The translations under genes were made by a program, and so were the position numbers. A stretch of DNA of 64,000 nt from positions 17,692 through 81,691 of the forward strand of contig SUYM01000013.1 of assembly GCA_015060455.1 (NCBI GenBank), given 5' to 3'. Positions 1-8,143 of this stretch are shown one piece after another. The notes below the pieces were generated by a model. The model did not search any database, had not been told where the DNA came from, and saw nothing but the letters and a program-made list of their open reading frames with translations. Positions within the stretch are counted from its first letter, which is position 1; each line of letters starts with the position of its first letter. Source of the DNA: Bacteroidales bacterium (GTDB taxonomy: Bacteria; Bacteroidota; Bacteroidia; Bacteroidales; UBA932).

Positions 1-291
1 ATTATATAGGGTAAAACCTATTGCCGCGACTGCTGCAACTGATGCGGCAACGGCAATAGCCTTCCAAACATTGAAAATCCTGCGACGCAACCTTCCATAT
101 GCCTTTTGAGAATTAAATTCTCCGGCATTGGCCACAGTGCTGTCCCAAACCCTTCTCATGGCATCGTATTTCTCTATGTTACCTTCGGTTGAAAGCCAAG
201 TCTGCAGATCTGTATTCTGAGAGTCTGTCAACTCCCCTCTGAATGAGGCGATTATCAGATCTGTCGGGAGTTTTTTCATAGTTCCGTTCAT
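1..291 (-). CDS. FecR-family anti-sigma factor, N-terminal part (partial)
   Basis: The gene runs off the left edge; it is not in the ORF track because it has no stop in the window. Reading the minus strand from the ATG at 291 gives about 97 residues: a charged N-terminal region with a W-containing helix, a basic stretch (RLRRRIF) and then a hydrophobic segment beginning around residue 75, which fits the cytoplasmic N-terminus and single membrane helix of FecR-type anti-sigma factors. These proteins hold an ECF sigma factor and release it on a signal from a TonB-dependent receptor. The ECF sigma gene at 938-1492 lies on the same strand upstream, but a toxin-antitoxin pair separates the two. 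A second in-frame ATG at 279 is also possible as start. Confidence 0.75.
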   Translation of the reverse strand, partial: MNGTMKKLPTDLIIASFRGELTDSQNTDLQTWLSTEGNIEKYDAMRRVWDSTVANAGEFNSQKAYGRLRRRIFNVWKAIAVAASVAAVAAIGFTLYN

Positions 292-420
292 TTGACATAT
301 CGTTTTCTATACGACACATCAAAACACCCGATACCCTATGAAAATTTTAGAAAATTATCCTTACGTCCTGACAGGCCCATTATTTGTTGGACTCATGATG
401 GAATATTTTGAAAAAAAATC

Positions 421-428
421 TATATTTG
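421..428 (+). promoter_or_regulatory. Bacteroidota -7 box before the antitoxin
   Basis: TATATTTG matches TAnnTTTG and lies 35 bases before the ATG at 464. No good -33 element at the usual 19-21 base spacing was seen. It supports the shorter antitoxin start, because the longer ORF in the track begins upstream of this box. Confidence 0.4.
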
Positions 429-463
429 CCGTTAGTAGTAACAAACTTACTGATATTACTTTT

Positions 464-649
464 ATGACAACATATACGATCACAATTGATGAAAAGACAA
501 AATCGGGGAAAAGCCTTATCGCTTATCTCCGAAGTTTAGGCATTGTACAAGAGCCCGATGATACCACACTCAAAGCCGTCAAAGAATTAAAAGATGGTAA
601 AGTGACCAGATGCACTTCCTTCGAAGACTATTTGGCGAAAGTACAATGA
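464..649 (+). CDS. Type II antitoxin (RelB/DinJ-like) of a YafQ pair
   Basis: This small protein of 61 residues would neutralise the toxin encoded directly downstream. The track starts the ORF at 338, but the extra 42 residues look non-coding. Starting at Met43 (464) gives MTTYTITIDEKTKSGK, the usual beginning of Bacteroidales RelB/DinJ-like antitoxins: a short ribbon-helix-helix-like N-terminus followed by an acidic, flexible toxin-binding tail. The stop is followed one base later by the toxin ATG, so the two are translated together. Such pairs usually repress their own promoter. Family assignment rests on the partner and the N-terminal motif. Confidence 0.8.
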   Translation: MTTYTITIDEKTKSGKSLIAYLRSLGIVQEPDDTTLKAVKELKDGKVTRCTSFEDYLAKVQ

Positions 650-650
650 T

Positions 651-935
651 ATGAGAGAAATAGTTTTCACACATCAATATAAAAAGGACCTCAAACTTGC
701 CAGAAAGAGAAATCTTCCAGAAGACAAACTTAATGAGGTCATTTTTAATTTAGCAAATGATATTCCCTTGACTATGGACAAGAAAGACCATCAACTCACG
801 GGAAAACTTTCTGAATTCAGAGAATGTCATGTTCAACCCGATTGGCTGCTCATTTACAAAAAAGAGGGCAGTGGAGAACTCCACATCTTGAATTTAGTCA
901 GAACAGGCACTCACTCAGACCTGTTCAAGAAATAA
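651..935 (+). CDS. YafQ-family mRNA interferase toxin
   Basis: Type II toxin of the RelE/YafQ superfamily, expected to cleave mRNA on the ribosome. Its 94 residues carry the family hallmarks: H-x-L-x-G in the middle, then PDWLLIY, and the C-terminal RTGTHSDLF motif with the catalytic histidine (His88 here). Length is normal and the reading frame intact, so it is probably functional. It follows the antitoxin by one base. The stop lies two bases from the stop of the convergent ECF sigma gene, leaving no room for a separate terminator between them. Confidence 0.92.
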   Translation: MREIVFTHQYKKDLKLARKRNLPEDKLNEVIFNLANDIPLTMDKKDHQLTGKLSEFRECHVQPDWLLIYKKEGSGELHILNLVRTGTHSDLFKK

Positions 936-937
936 TT

Positions 938-1492
938 TTAGAAAAACAGCGTAAAGATGAAATTGCGCTTGACGACTATATGGAGAAGTTTGCGGATGCG
1001 GGTGACATCGGCTTCAACGGTCTTCTCGGAAATGTCAAGTTCCTTAGCGATCTGAGCATTTGTCTTGCCATCATCCCTTTTCATTTTCCAGATGGAGCGT
1101 GCGCGTTCAGAGACAGTCTCCAGCGCAGCAGTGATAATCATCGAGAGATCTCTTATATCGACATCTGCCAAGGCCGGATCAAAGACGGGCACATCGAAGG
1201 TTTCGTCTAAGACTTCAGGTTTTACACCTCGTAGATGGTTCAGAGAGCGGTTCTTTACGGAAATGAAAAGATATGACCGGATAGATTTTCCAATATTGAT
1301 ACGGTCGGAATTTTTCCAGATAAAGATGAACAGGTCCAGAACTACATCTTCCGCATCCATCTTGTCCCCTATGATCTGAAAGGCATATTCGCACAGTGAC
1401 GGATAGAAATACTCAAAAAGAGGGCGAAACGAATTCGGCTTCCCCTCCTTGAAATTGTTCCACAATATATTTTCCCCGTTGGTCTCTATCAT
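938..1492 (-). CDS. ECF sigma-70 family sigma factor
   Basis: An extracytoplasmic-function sigma factor of 184 residues that would direct RNA polymerase to a small regulon, typically an outer-membrane uptake locus. Region 2 is seen around residues 30-90 (DAEDVVLDLFIFIW, then the SYLF motif) and region 4 around 120-170, with a helix-turn-helix (TNAQIAKELDISEKTVEADV). The hydrophobic, Phe-rich C-terminus is typical of Bacteroidetes FecI-like sigmas. The partner FecR gene lies downstream at 291 but is separated by a toxin-antitoxin pair on the opposite strand. The start codon is only four bases from a -7 box, so the message may have almost no leader. Confidence 0.9.
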   Translation of the reverse strand: MIETNGENILWNNFKEGKPNSFRPLFEYFYPSLCEYAFQIIGDKMDAEDVVLDLFIFIWKNSDRINIGKSIRSYLFISVKNRSLNHLRGVKPEVLDETFDVPVFDPALADVDIRDLSMIITAALETVSERARSIWKMKRDDGKTNAQIAKELDISEKTVEADVTRIRKLLHIVVKRNFIFTLFF

Positions 1493-1496
1493 ATTG

Positions 1497-1504
1497 CAAA
1501 TATA
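1497..1504 (-). promoter_or_regulatory. -7 box of the ECF sigma gene, adjacent to its ATG
   Basis: Read on the minus strand this is TATATTTG (TAnnTTTG). Only four bases separate it from the ATG at 1492, so a transcript starting at the usual distance would begin at or very near the start codon. No clear -33 element was found. Confidence 0.4.
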
Positions 1505-1582
1505 GAAATATTCAAGTGATTATCACCCATTCTTGGAAAAATGTAGTGATTATCAGCAAACGGTGCAGTGAAAATTTTTAGA

Positions 1583-1622
1583 ACGACCGTGACAGGAATC
1601 CGCCTGTTTTTGTCACGGTCGT
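1583..1622. repeat. Palindromic dispersed repeat, copy 1
   Basis: Two perfect 12-base arms, ACGACCGTGACA and TGTCACGGTCGT, with a 16-base loop and a T-rich flank (CCTGTTTTT). The same arms and loop length recur at 20352-20391, and one arm recurs at 1684-1695. It could form a hairpin and act as a terminator, here for leftward transcripts leaving the BASS gene. Confidence 0.75.
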
Positions 1623-1683
1623 CCTGTTTTTAGGGCAAAACATGTTGTTTTGCGGACCTTCGTGACAATTTTTGCTGATTTTT

Positions 1684-1695
1684 TGTCACGGTCGT
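1684..1695. repeat. Half copy of the palindromic repeat
   Basis: TGTCACGGTCGT again, preceded by a T-run and a short GTGACA partner around 1664-1669, so only a shortened hairpin can form. Confidence 0.55.
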
Positions 1696-1922
1696 CAGGT
1701 GGGTAGTGTTGTTACGGCGAACAGAGATGTTACAGGCATCTCATGTAGATAGGATTGAACTGGTCGGCAGTGTTTTTTGCGGAGACCTGATATATCTGTG
1801 CAGCATTTGTGATGCAGGTGCTGTTGAACGACGCGCTGTCCATGAAAACGGCCCAAAACGTGGACGGGAAACGGAAAAATGTAAATGCATTTTGTAGGCT
1901 GACATAGAAACGTACCGGGTGA

Positions 1923-2894
1923 CTACATCTTCGCTGAGCGGTGCAGTTGCCAGGAATTGTAGATGTTATGCCAGATGCTGTAAAGGCCGCCGACTATGGC
2001 AGAGGCGGGGGTCATGAAGGTGTATCCGACCCAGATGATGAATACTGTGTTCTTCTGGCCCAGGGCCTGACCGGCAGTGATGCTCTTCTGGGGCGAGTAA
2101 TGGCCTCCGACAGCCTTGCCGCAGGCGAACTGGATGGCACAGCACAGGAGCGACACTGCTGCCATTGCCGCCAGGGTCCATGCGTTCAGCGAACTGGACA
2201 CCACATAACGCACTGACACCGCTATGGCAAGAGTCAGAGCCACTGACCATATATAGAAGGGCAGGTCCGGATTCTTCACAAGTCTCCTGTGCAGGCGTGG
2301 AGCAAGATAGCGGACCAGCCATGCGGCAAGACAAGGCATGATCAGCAGGGGGAACACCTTGGCCACGATCATATTGAAGGCTGCCCAGAAATTCATTCCC
2401 GAAAACGGATGGACAAGCGGGACAATCAGCGGGATAAGGATGGCTGTCAGTATGTTGATGAGGATTGTATATGAGGTCACTCCTGCCACATAGCCCCCAA
2501 GTTTACGCACCACTACAGCGGCTGCGGTTGCAGTCGGGCATATGAGACACAGCATGGCGCTCTCGACGAGAAGCATCCATGTGCCGCGCTCCAGAGAGGT
2601 CCAGCCCAGGATTGCTACTATGCCAAGACCGAGCAGCGAAAACAGTCCGCCCTGGATCAAAAGCAGCCACCAATGCCATCTGTGAGGCCGCAGTTCGCGC
2701 GGTTCGATCCGGCAGAATGTCAGAAAAAGCATCATGAAGATAAGAAGAGGCTGCACGAAAGAGACCACCTCCTCCAACAGCGGACCCAAACGATGCACCG
2801 GCTCGGGCAGGAAATGATACAGAAGATAAACGGATGCTCCCGTCAGCATAGCGATGGGCAGCATCCATTCCCTTATGGCCTTTCTGAAAGACAT
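1923..2894 (-). CDS. BASS-type (bile acid:sodium symporter-like) permease
   Basis: Inner-membrane transporter of 323 residues with about nine to ten hydrophobic segments. The Gly/Ala-rich helices, the conserved CPTATAAAVV stretch near residue 125 and the AGQALGQKNT motif near residue 270 resemble the bile acid:sodium symporter / SBF-like fold common in Bacteroidales. Substrate cannot be told from sequence; organic anions or small acids are plausible. It starts two bases after the dnaG stop and is probably the last gene of the DUF308-dnaG transcript, although the functions look unrelated. Confidence 0.75.
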   Translation of the reverse strand: MSFRKAIREWMLPIAMLTGASVYLLYHFLPEPVHRLGPLLEEVVSFVQPLLIFMMLFLTFCRIEPRELRPHRWHWWLLLIQGGLFSLLGLGIVAILGWTSLERGTWMLLVESAMLCLICPTATAAAVVVRKLGGYVAGVTSYTILINILTAILIPLIVPLVHPFSGMNFWAAFNMIVAKVFPLLIMPCLAAWLVRYLAPRLHRRLVKNPDLPFYIWSVALTLAIAVSVRYVVSSSLNAWTLAAMAAVSLLCCAIQFACGKAVGGHYSPQKSITAGQALGQKNTVFIIWVGYTFMTPASAIVGGLYSIWHNIYNSWQLHRSAKM

Positions 2895-2896
2895 CC

Positions 2897-4888
2897 CTAC
2901 ACTCTTCCAAGTTCGTTATTCAGTCGGTTACGCTTCTTGTTACAGTCGGATATCCTCAGAAGAATCTCCTCATACTGATCCTCCTGAGCCGTCATCATCT
3001 GCTTGGTGAGGGCATCAAGTTCCAGTTCTATCTTCTTGATATGATAGACAAGCAGGGAGCGCGGCACGAACTGCACAAGCCTTGTGACCAGGGATGTCAA
3101 TGAAGACACATAGTTGGCAACCGTGATCTGATATTTCTCTATCAGGATGTCCCTGGCCACCTCTGCAATGACCGGGTCCATATTGTTAAGAAGCCTGCTG
3201 CTTATCTTCTCCATCTCCAGTCCCTCGTCATACATACGGAAAAACTCATCATAGACCTTCCGGTATGCCGTATTGACAAACTGCGTGTCATCTTCCGCAA
3301 AAGTACCGTCAATAAACTCCGCCACCGTAACACCCTCACCTTCAATATAATACTTGGAGTCCCTGTCAAACTTAAGTTCATCACACCCGTGTTCCAGAAC
3401 AAAACCCAAGATCTCCTTCTCACACGGAGCCAACTGAGGCACCTCCATCAGCAGACCTGTTGTCTGAGGGGCAGGCTCCACTGACGGCTGGACCGGGGAA
3501 GCAGGTGAATCAGGTTCAACCGGCGGCATATCATGAACAGGCTCCGGCAGGCCCTCCCTTTCCTGCCGCTTCCTGTCTTCAACAAGTATACGGGTCCTTG
3601 AGCGGCTGACACTTTCCGTCAGAATATGCTCGGCAATCTCAAACTTATCCGCACAGGTGCGCACATAGACGGCACGCACGATGGCATCAGGAATCAGAGC
3701 AATCGTCTCGGAAATATCCTTTATCAGTTCAGCACGTCTGATGGGATCGTTACCGGCCTCCCCCAGAAGCATGTCAGTCTTGAAGGATATAAAATCCTGC
3801 TCATTGTCCTTTATATATTCCTCGACCTGCTCCAAGGTGTGACTGCGAGCAAAATCATCAGGATCCTGACCTTCCGGCAAAAGTATGACCTTCACATTGA
3901 GCCCTTCCTTCAAGACAAGCCCTATACCCCTGAGAGCCGCCTTGATGCCGGCGGGATCTCCGTCATATATGATGGTTACATTATTGGTGAACTTGCGGAT
4001 CAGACGTATCTGCTCCACGGTGAGAGATGTGCCGCTGGAAGCCACCACATTGGTGATTCCGAGTTGATGCATCGAAAGGACATCAAGGTAGCCTTCCACA
4101 AGGATACACTTGTCCCGGCGCGAGATCTCAGACTTTGCGAAGTTGATTCCGTACAGGGTGTGTCTCTTGTCGTATATTTCCGATGTAGGGGAATTCTGAT
4201 ACTTGGCGACGCTCTTGTCTGTCCTGAGCGTACGTCCGCCGAAGCCTATCACACGTCCGGCGACAGAATATATCGGGAATATGACCCTGTCGCTGAACCG
4301 GTCCACAAGACGCCCGCCGTCATACTTTATGCAGACACCGGTCTCGGTCAGAAACTCCTCCTTGTAGCCCTCCGAACGCGCCTTGTCTGCCAGAGCGGTA
4401 CGTGCAGACGGTCCCCAGCCAAGTCCATATCTGGCTATGGTCTCATCAGTGAGTCCCCTGCTGCGGAAATATTGATATGCCACAGTCTGACCCTCCTGGG
4501 TGAGGAGACTCTCCTTGAAGAATTTCGCCGCATATTCCGACACAAGCATCAGACTCTCCTTATGCTGCTTGCGGGCCAGCATCTCCGCGCTTTCCCCTTC
4601 CTCCACGACCTCGATATTATATTTCTTCGCGAGATATTTCAAGGCCTCCACATAAGACATGCTCTCGTGTTCCATGACAAAGCCGACAGCAGTTCCTGCC
4701 TTGCCGCATCCGAAGCATTTGTATATACCCTTCGAAGGTGACACGGAAAACGACGGGGTCTTTTCGTTATGAAAAGGACAGCATGCCTGATAATTGGCCC
4801 CACTCCTCTTCAAGGTAACAAAGTCCCCTACCACCTCCTCTATACGGGCGGCATCAATTATTCTTTCGACTATGTCGTTAGGAATCAT
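2897..4888 (-). CDS. dnaG: DNA primase DnaG
   Basis: Synthesises RNA primers for the replication fork and works with DnaB, encoded at 21304-22830. The 663 residues show the N-terminal CHC2 zinc finger (CPFHNEKTPSF with CFGCG, residues 37-65), the primase core, and the Toprim domain with its acidic metal ligands in EGYLD and DGDPAG (about residues 265-320). After about residue 440 follows a Pro/Glu-rich linker and a helical C-terminal region corresponding to the DnaB-binding domain. Length is normal. It lies three bases after the DUF308 gene. Confidence 0.98.
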   Translation of the reverse strand: MIPNDIVERIIDAARIEEVVGDFVTLKRSGANYQACCPFHNEKTPSFSVSPSKGIYKCFGCGKAGTAVGFVMEHESMSYVEALKYLAKKYNIEVVEEGESAEMLARKQHKESLMLVSEYAAKFFKESLLTQEGQTVAYQYFRSRGLTDETIARYGLGWGPSARTALADKARSEGYKEEFLTETGVCIKYDGGRLVDRFSDRVIFPIYSVAGRVIGFGGRTLRTDKSVAKYQNSPTSEIYDKRHTLYGINFAKSEISRRDKCILVEGYLDVLSMHQLGITNVVASSGTSLTVEQIRLIRKFTNNVTIIYDGDPAGIKAALRGIGLVLKEGLNVKVILLPEGQDPDDFARSHTLEQVEEYIKDNEQDFISFKTDMLLGEAGNDPIRRAELIKDISETIALIPDAIVRAVYVRTCADKFEIAEHILTESVSRSRTRILVEDRKRQEREGLPEPVHDMPPVEPDSPASPVQPSVEPAPQTTGLLMEVPQLAPCEKEILGFVLEHGCDELKFDRDSKYYIEGEGVTVAEFIDGTFAEDDTQFVNTAYRKVYDEFFRMYDEGLEMEKISSRLLNNMDPVIAEVARDILIEKYQITVANYVSSLTSLVTRLVQFVPRSLLVYHIKKIELELDALTKQMMTAQEDQYEEILLRISDCNKKRNRLNNELGRV

Positions 4889-4891
4889 AGA

Positions 4892-5524
4892 CTATTGCTC
4901 GTCAACCTTTTCGTAATCCACATCCTTGATATGGCCCAGTTCATCCTCCAAAGATGTATCCCGCTGAGGCTCTTCCTGCGGCTCCCTGCTGATGACCTGC
5001 CTCATCTTCCATGTTGAAAAAAGTTCCGAAAGACCATACAGGATAAACGAAACGCCGATGATCACTCCGACGAAATTGCCGATGAAATCCGGATGGAAAA
5101 GAAGGAGCGCACCGCACACAAGCACGACAACCGGAATGGTCATAAATCCCGCCGAAGTGCCGGCCGCCCGTCTCAGACTGCCGAGAATCACAATCTGGAA
5201 CAGTCCGGACAGTACAAGAAGAAGCCCGATGATTCCTATTATCAGATTGCCCAACTGATTGGCGAAAATGAACATCAATGCAGCAACTATGAGGTTGAAA
5301 CTGCTGTTGATGATAATCAGAGGTCTCTGGTCTGCCGCCTCCTGTTTAAGACCTATGAACAGGGAGGTAAGGCCGGAAATCAAGATGAACAACGCGATTA
5401 TATATACTACTATGTCCATGGCATTGCCGACAAAGAGCATTGCGACGCCCATTGCGATTGCGATGGCAGCCCTTACAGTGCCACCGGACTTGCTTTTATA
5501 TCCAAATGTTATCATATCCTTCAA
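4892..5524 (-). CDS. DUF308/HdeD-like membrane protein
   Basis: An integral membrane protein of 210 residues with six hydrophobic segments in three pairs, the layout of HdeD/DUF308 proteins, ending in an acidic, hydrophilic tail of about 40 residues (EPQEEPQRD and onward). HdeD in enterobacteria is linked to acid resistance, but no function can be claimed here. It is the first gene of a leftward transcript with dnaG and the BASS permease; a -7 box lies about 20 bases upstream. Confidence 0.8.
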   Translation of the reverse strand: MKDMITFGYKSKSGGTVRAAIAIAMGVAMLFVGNAMDIVVYIIALFILISGLTSLFIGLKQEAADQRPLIIINSSFNLIVAALMFIFANQLGNLIIGIIGLLLVLSGLFQIVILGSLRRAAGTSAGFMTIPVVVLVCGALLLFHPDFIGNFVGVIIGVSFILYGLSELFSTWKMRQVISREPQEEPQRDTSLEDELGHIKDVDYEKVDEQ

Positions 5525-5541
5525 GTTTATTGAACAACATG

Positions 5542-5549
5542 CAAAAATA
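5542..5549 (-). promoter_or_regulatory. -7 box for the DUF308-dnaG transcript
   Basis: On the minus strand TATTTTTG, matching TAnnTTTG, 17 bases before the ATG at 5524. The -33 side is weak. Confidence 0.45.
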
Positions 5550-5594
5550 GGATTTTTTTGCTAAATTCGCCTCGGTTTTTAAGACTTATACCAT

Positions 5595-7262
5595 ATGAAG
5601 ACGGATATTGAAATCGCAAGAAGCGTCAAGATGCGCAAAATCACGGAGGTTGCTGCCGAAATAGGTGTACCACAGGAGGAAATCGAGCAGTACGGACACT
5701 ATATAGCAAAGGTGCCCGGAACGCTCATCAATCCGGAAAAGATAGCCAAAAGCAAACTCATATTGGTAACGGCAATCACTGCCACCAAGGCCGGCATCGG
5801 AAAGACGACCGTGTCCGTCGGACTTGCTTTGGGTCTTAACAAGATCGGCAAAAACGCCATTGTAGCCCTCCGTGAGCCGTCATTGGGTCCTTGTTTCGGA
5901 ATGAAGGGAGGTGCCGCAGGAGGCGGATATGCACAGGTGCTGCCGATGGAGAAGATCAACCTGCATTTCACCGGGGACTTCCACGCCATCACCTCTGCAC
6001 ACAACATGATCTCAGCCCTGCTGGACAACTATCTCTACCAGAAACAGTCCGAAGGTTTCGCCCTCAAGGAGGTTCTCTGGAAAAGGGTGCTTGACGTGAA
6101 CGACCGCTCGCTCAGAAACATCGTCACAGGACTTGGTCCACGCACAAACGGACTGACAGCCGAATCAGGTTTCGACATCACCCCTGCATCGGAAATCATG
6201 GCCATCCTCTGCCTGTCATCAGACCTTGAAGACATGAGAAGGCGTATAGACAATATTCTTCTCGGATATAAGTTCGATGACACTCCTTTCAGAGTGAAGG
6301 ATCTGGGCATATCGGGAGCCATCCTCGTCCTTCTTGAGACTGCATTGAAGGCAAACCTCGTACAGACAACGGAAGGCACTGCGGCATTTGTGCATGGAGG
6401 TCCGTTTGCAAACATCGCACATGGATGCAACTCCATCATCGCCACCAGGACCGCCATGAGTTTCGGTGATTATGTCATCACGGAAGCAGGTTTCGGCGCA
6501 GACCTCGGAGCAGAGAAATTCTATAACATAAAATGCCGCAAAAGCGGTCTCAAACCTGACCTGACCATCCTTGTGGCCACGCTCAACGGTCTGAAGATGC
6601 ACGGAGGCACTGCGCTTGAAAATATACACAAGCCAGATGCAGAAGGTGTAAGAAAGGGATTTGCAAATCTTGACAGACATATCCGCAACCTCCAGGGCTT
6701 CGGTCAGAGCGTAGTGGTGTGCTTCAACAAATACGCATCGGACACTGCCGAGGAAATCAACCTTGTGAAGGAACATTGCGCGGAACTTGGCGTGCCGTTT
6801 GCGCTCAACAACGCCTGGGCAGAAGGCGGACAGGGCGCAGTCGATCTTGCCAACCTCGTGGTGGAGACCATAGACAGCAATCCTTCCGGTCCGCTCCAGT
6901 TCACATACAGCGACGATGAGAAACTTGCAGACAAGATCAAGGCAGTTGCAACCAAGATCTACGGAGCCGCAAACGTGTCCTTCTCGAGCACAGCGCTCAG
7001 AAAACTTGCAAATGCGGAGAAGATCGGCTGCGCACACTTCCCTGTCTGCATAGCCAAGACACAGTATTCGTTCTCACAGGATGCAAAGGCATACGGCGCT
7101 CCTTCGGGCTTTGATTTCGAGATCAAGGACATAGTGATCAACACAGGTTCTGAAATGGTGGTTGCCATAGCAGGAGACATCATCAGAATGCCGGGACTCC
7201 CAAAGGTTCCGCAGGCTACCAGGATCGACATCGTGAACGGCGAGATTGAAGGTCTGAGTTAG
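5595..7262 (+). CDS. fhs: Formate--tetrahydrofolate ligase
   Basis: ATP-dependent formation of 10-formyl-tetrahydrofolate from formate, feeding purine synthesis and initiator tRNA formylation. The 555 residues contain the P-loop region ([16 protein letters not shown], about residues 60-75), the [19 protein letters not shown] segment and the ITSAHN motif, all typical of Fhs. Full length for the family. The gene stands just before a PHP-domain gene on the same strand with 20 bases between them. Its product supplies the formyl donor used by Fmt, encoded as part of the fusion at 29804. Confidence 0.97.
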   Translation: MKTDIEIARSVKMRKITEVAAEIGVPQEEIEQYGHYIAKVPGTLINPEKIAKSKLILVTAITATKAGIGKTTVSVGLALGLNKIGKNAIVALREPSLGPCFGMKGGAAGGGYAQVLPMEKINLHFTGDFHAITSAHNMISALLDNYLYQKQSEGFALKEVLWKRVLDVNDRSLRNIVTGLGPRTNGLTAESGFDITPASEIMAILCLSSDLEDMRRRIDNILLGYKFDDTPFRVKDLGISGAILVLLETALKANLVQTTEGTAAFVHGGPFANIAHGCNSIIATRTAMSFGDYVITEAGFGADLGAEKFYNIKCRKSGLKPDLTILVATLNGLKMHGGTALENIHKPDAEGVRKGFANLDRHIRNLQGFGQSVVVCFNKYASDTAEEINLVKEHCAELGVPFALNNAWAEGGQGAVDLANLVVETIDSNPSGPLQFTYSDDEKLADKIKAVATKIYGAANVSFSSTALRKLANAEKIGCAHFPVCIAKTQYSFSQDAKAYGAPSGFDFEIKDIVINTGSEMVVAIAGDIIRMPGLPKVPQATRIDIVNGEIEGLS

Positions 7263-7282
7263 GGCTCAAAACATCTTACCTG

Positions 7283-8101
7283 ATGAAGAACATCTTTGAC
7301 ACACATAATCATTGCGAATTTTCATTTGACGGAAAGCGCACTACGGCCCTTCGTAGTGCGCAATCTGCATATGAGAAAGGTCTTGGAGGCATCATTTTCA
7401 CCGACCACTGCGACCTGTGGACACCCCCAGGCATTGAAGAGAAGGACCAGGGTTTTGACATAAAGGCCCAGCAGGAGGAAATCGACCGCGTGCAGGGACA
7501 GTTCCGGGACGGCTTCAAGGTGCTGAAAGGAATCGAAATCGGCATGCACCCTGAGAGCATAGGTCAGGTACGGGAGATCATGTCGGAATATGAATTCGAT
7601 CAGGTGATAGCCTCCGTACATTATCTGGACAACGCAGACCCCTACGACGGCAGTTATTTCGAAGGAAAGGACTGGAAACAGGCATACGGGCTCTACCTTG
7701 AAACCATATACAACGAGGCTGTCAGACTCGGCGATTTTGATATCATCGGGCATTTCGATTATGTAGCAAGATATGCCCCCTATCCCCAGGACGGCATCAC
7801 CTACAAAGATTTCGGCGATGTGCTTGACGCGATCTTCCGCCTTCTTATAGAAAACGGCAAAGCCTTGGAAATCAACACAAAGAAGGCAGGAGGAGGCAGA
7901 ACCAGGCCGACAACGCCGGACAAGGACCTGCTGCTGCGCTATCGACAGCTGGGAGGAGAGATTCTGAGTCTCGGTTCCGATTCACATGTGGCGGAAGGAG
8001 TTGCAGTAAGTTTCGGTCATTATATAGACCTGCTCCGCTCGTTGGGCTTCCGTTGGAATGCGCACTACGAAAAACGGCAACTTGTCCAGTTGCCGTTATA
8101 A
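7283..8101 (+). CDS. PHP-domain phosphoesterase, histidinol-phosphatase (HisJ) type
   Basis: Metal-dependent phosphoesterase with the PHP fold, 272 residues. The ligand motifs appear in order: DTHNH near the N-terminus with the following S-DG, FTDHCD around residue 38, the Glu and His of EIGMH, ASVHY, IIGHFDY and LGSDSH near residue 235. This matches HisJ-type histidinol phosphatases, which remove phosphate from histidinol phosphate. No other his genes lie nearby, so the physiological substrate is uncertain. Its stop is followed directly by a dispersed repeat. Confidence 0.85.
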   Translation: MKNIFDTHNHCEFSFDGKRTTALRSAQSAYEKGLGGIIFTDHCDLWTPPGIEEKDQGFDIKAQQEEIDRVQGQFRDGFKVLKGIEIGMHPESIGQVREIMSEYEFDQVIASVHYLDNADPYDGSYFEGKDWKQAYGLYLETIYNEAVRLGDFDIIGHFDYVARYAPYPQDGITYKDFGDVLDAIFRLLIENGKALEINTKKAGGGRTRPTTPDKDLLLRYRQLGGEILSLGSDSHVAEGVAVSFGHYIDLLRSLGFRWNAHYEKRQLVQLPL

Positions 8102-8108
8102 ACCTCTA

Positions 8109-8143
8109 CGTCATTCCGAGGAGCGTAAGCGACGTGGGAATCT
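8109..8143. repeat. Dispersed palindromic repeat (GTCATTCC family)
   Basis: Carries GTCATTCCGAGGAGCG and ends in GTGGGAATCT. The same element in reverse orientation and slightly diverged is at 24774-24807. It fills the gap between two convergent genes and reaches the stop codon of the sigma-54-type regulator. Confidence 0.6.

Larger units (their letters stand above)
1493..1922. other. Gene-free stretch with palindromic repeats
   Basis: About 430 bases between the sigma gene and the downstream end of the BASS permease. It holds one complete and one partial copy of a palindromic repeat (see 1583-1622 and 1684-1695) and the sigma-gene promoter. The 63-codon ORF at 1706-1897 shows no recognisable protein features and is probably not a gene. 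Confidence 0.6.

Noticed and set aside
338-463. N-terminal extension of the antitoxin ORF
   Set aside because: The usual family start is at Met43 and the -7 box lies inside the extension.
1706-1897. 63-codon ORF between repeats
   Set aside because: No protein-like features, lies in a repeat-bearing gap, and has no promoter of its own.
3626-4741. 371-codon ORF on the plus strand
   Set aside because: It is the antisense shadow of dnaG, whose motifs and length are complete; the translated sequence has no domain signature.
6219-7037. 272-codon ORF on the minus strand
   Set aside because: Antisense shadow of fhs; low-complexity, Cys/His-rich composition and no family features.
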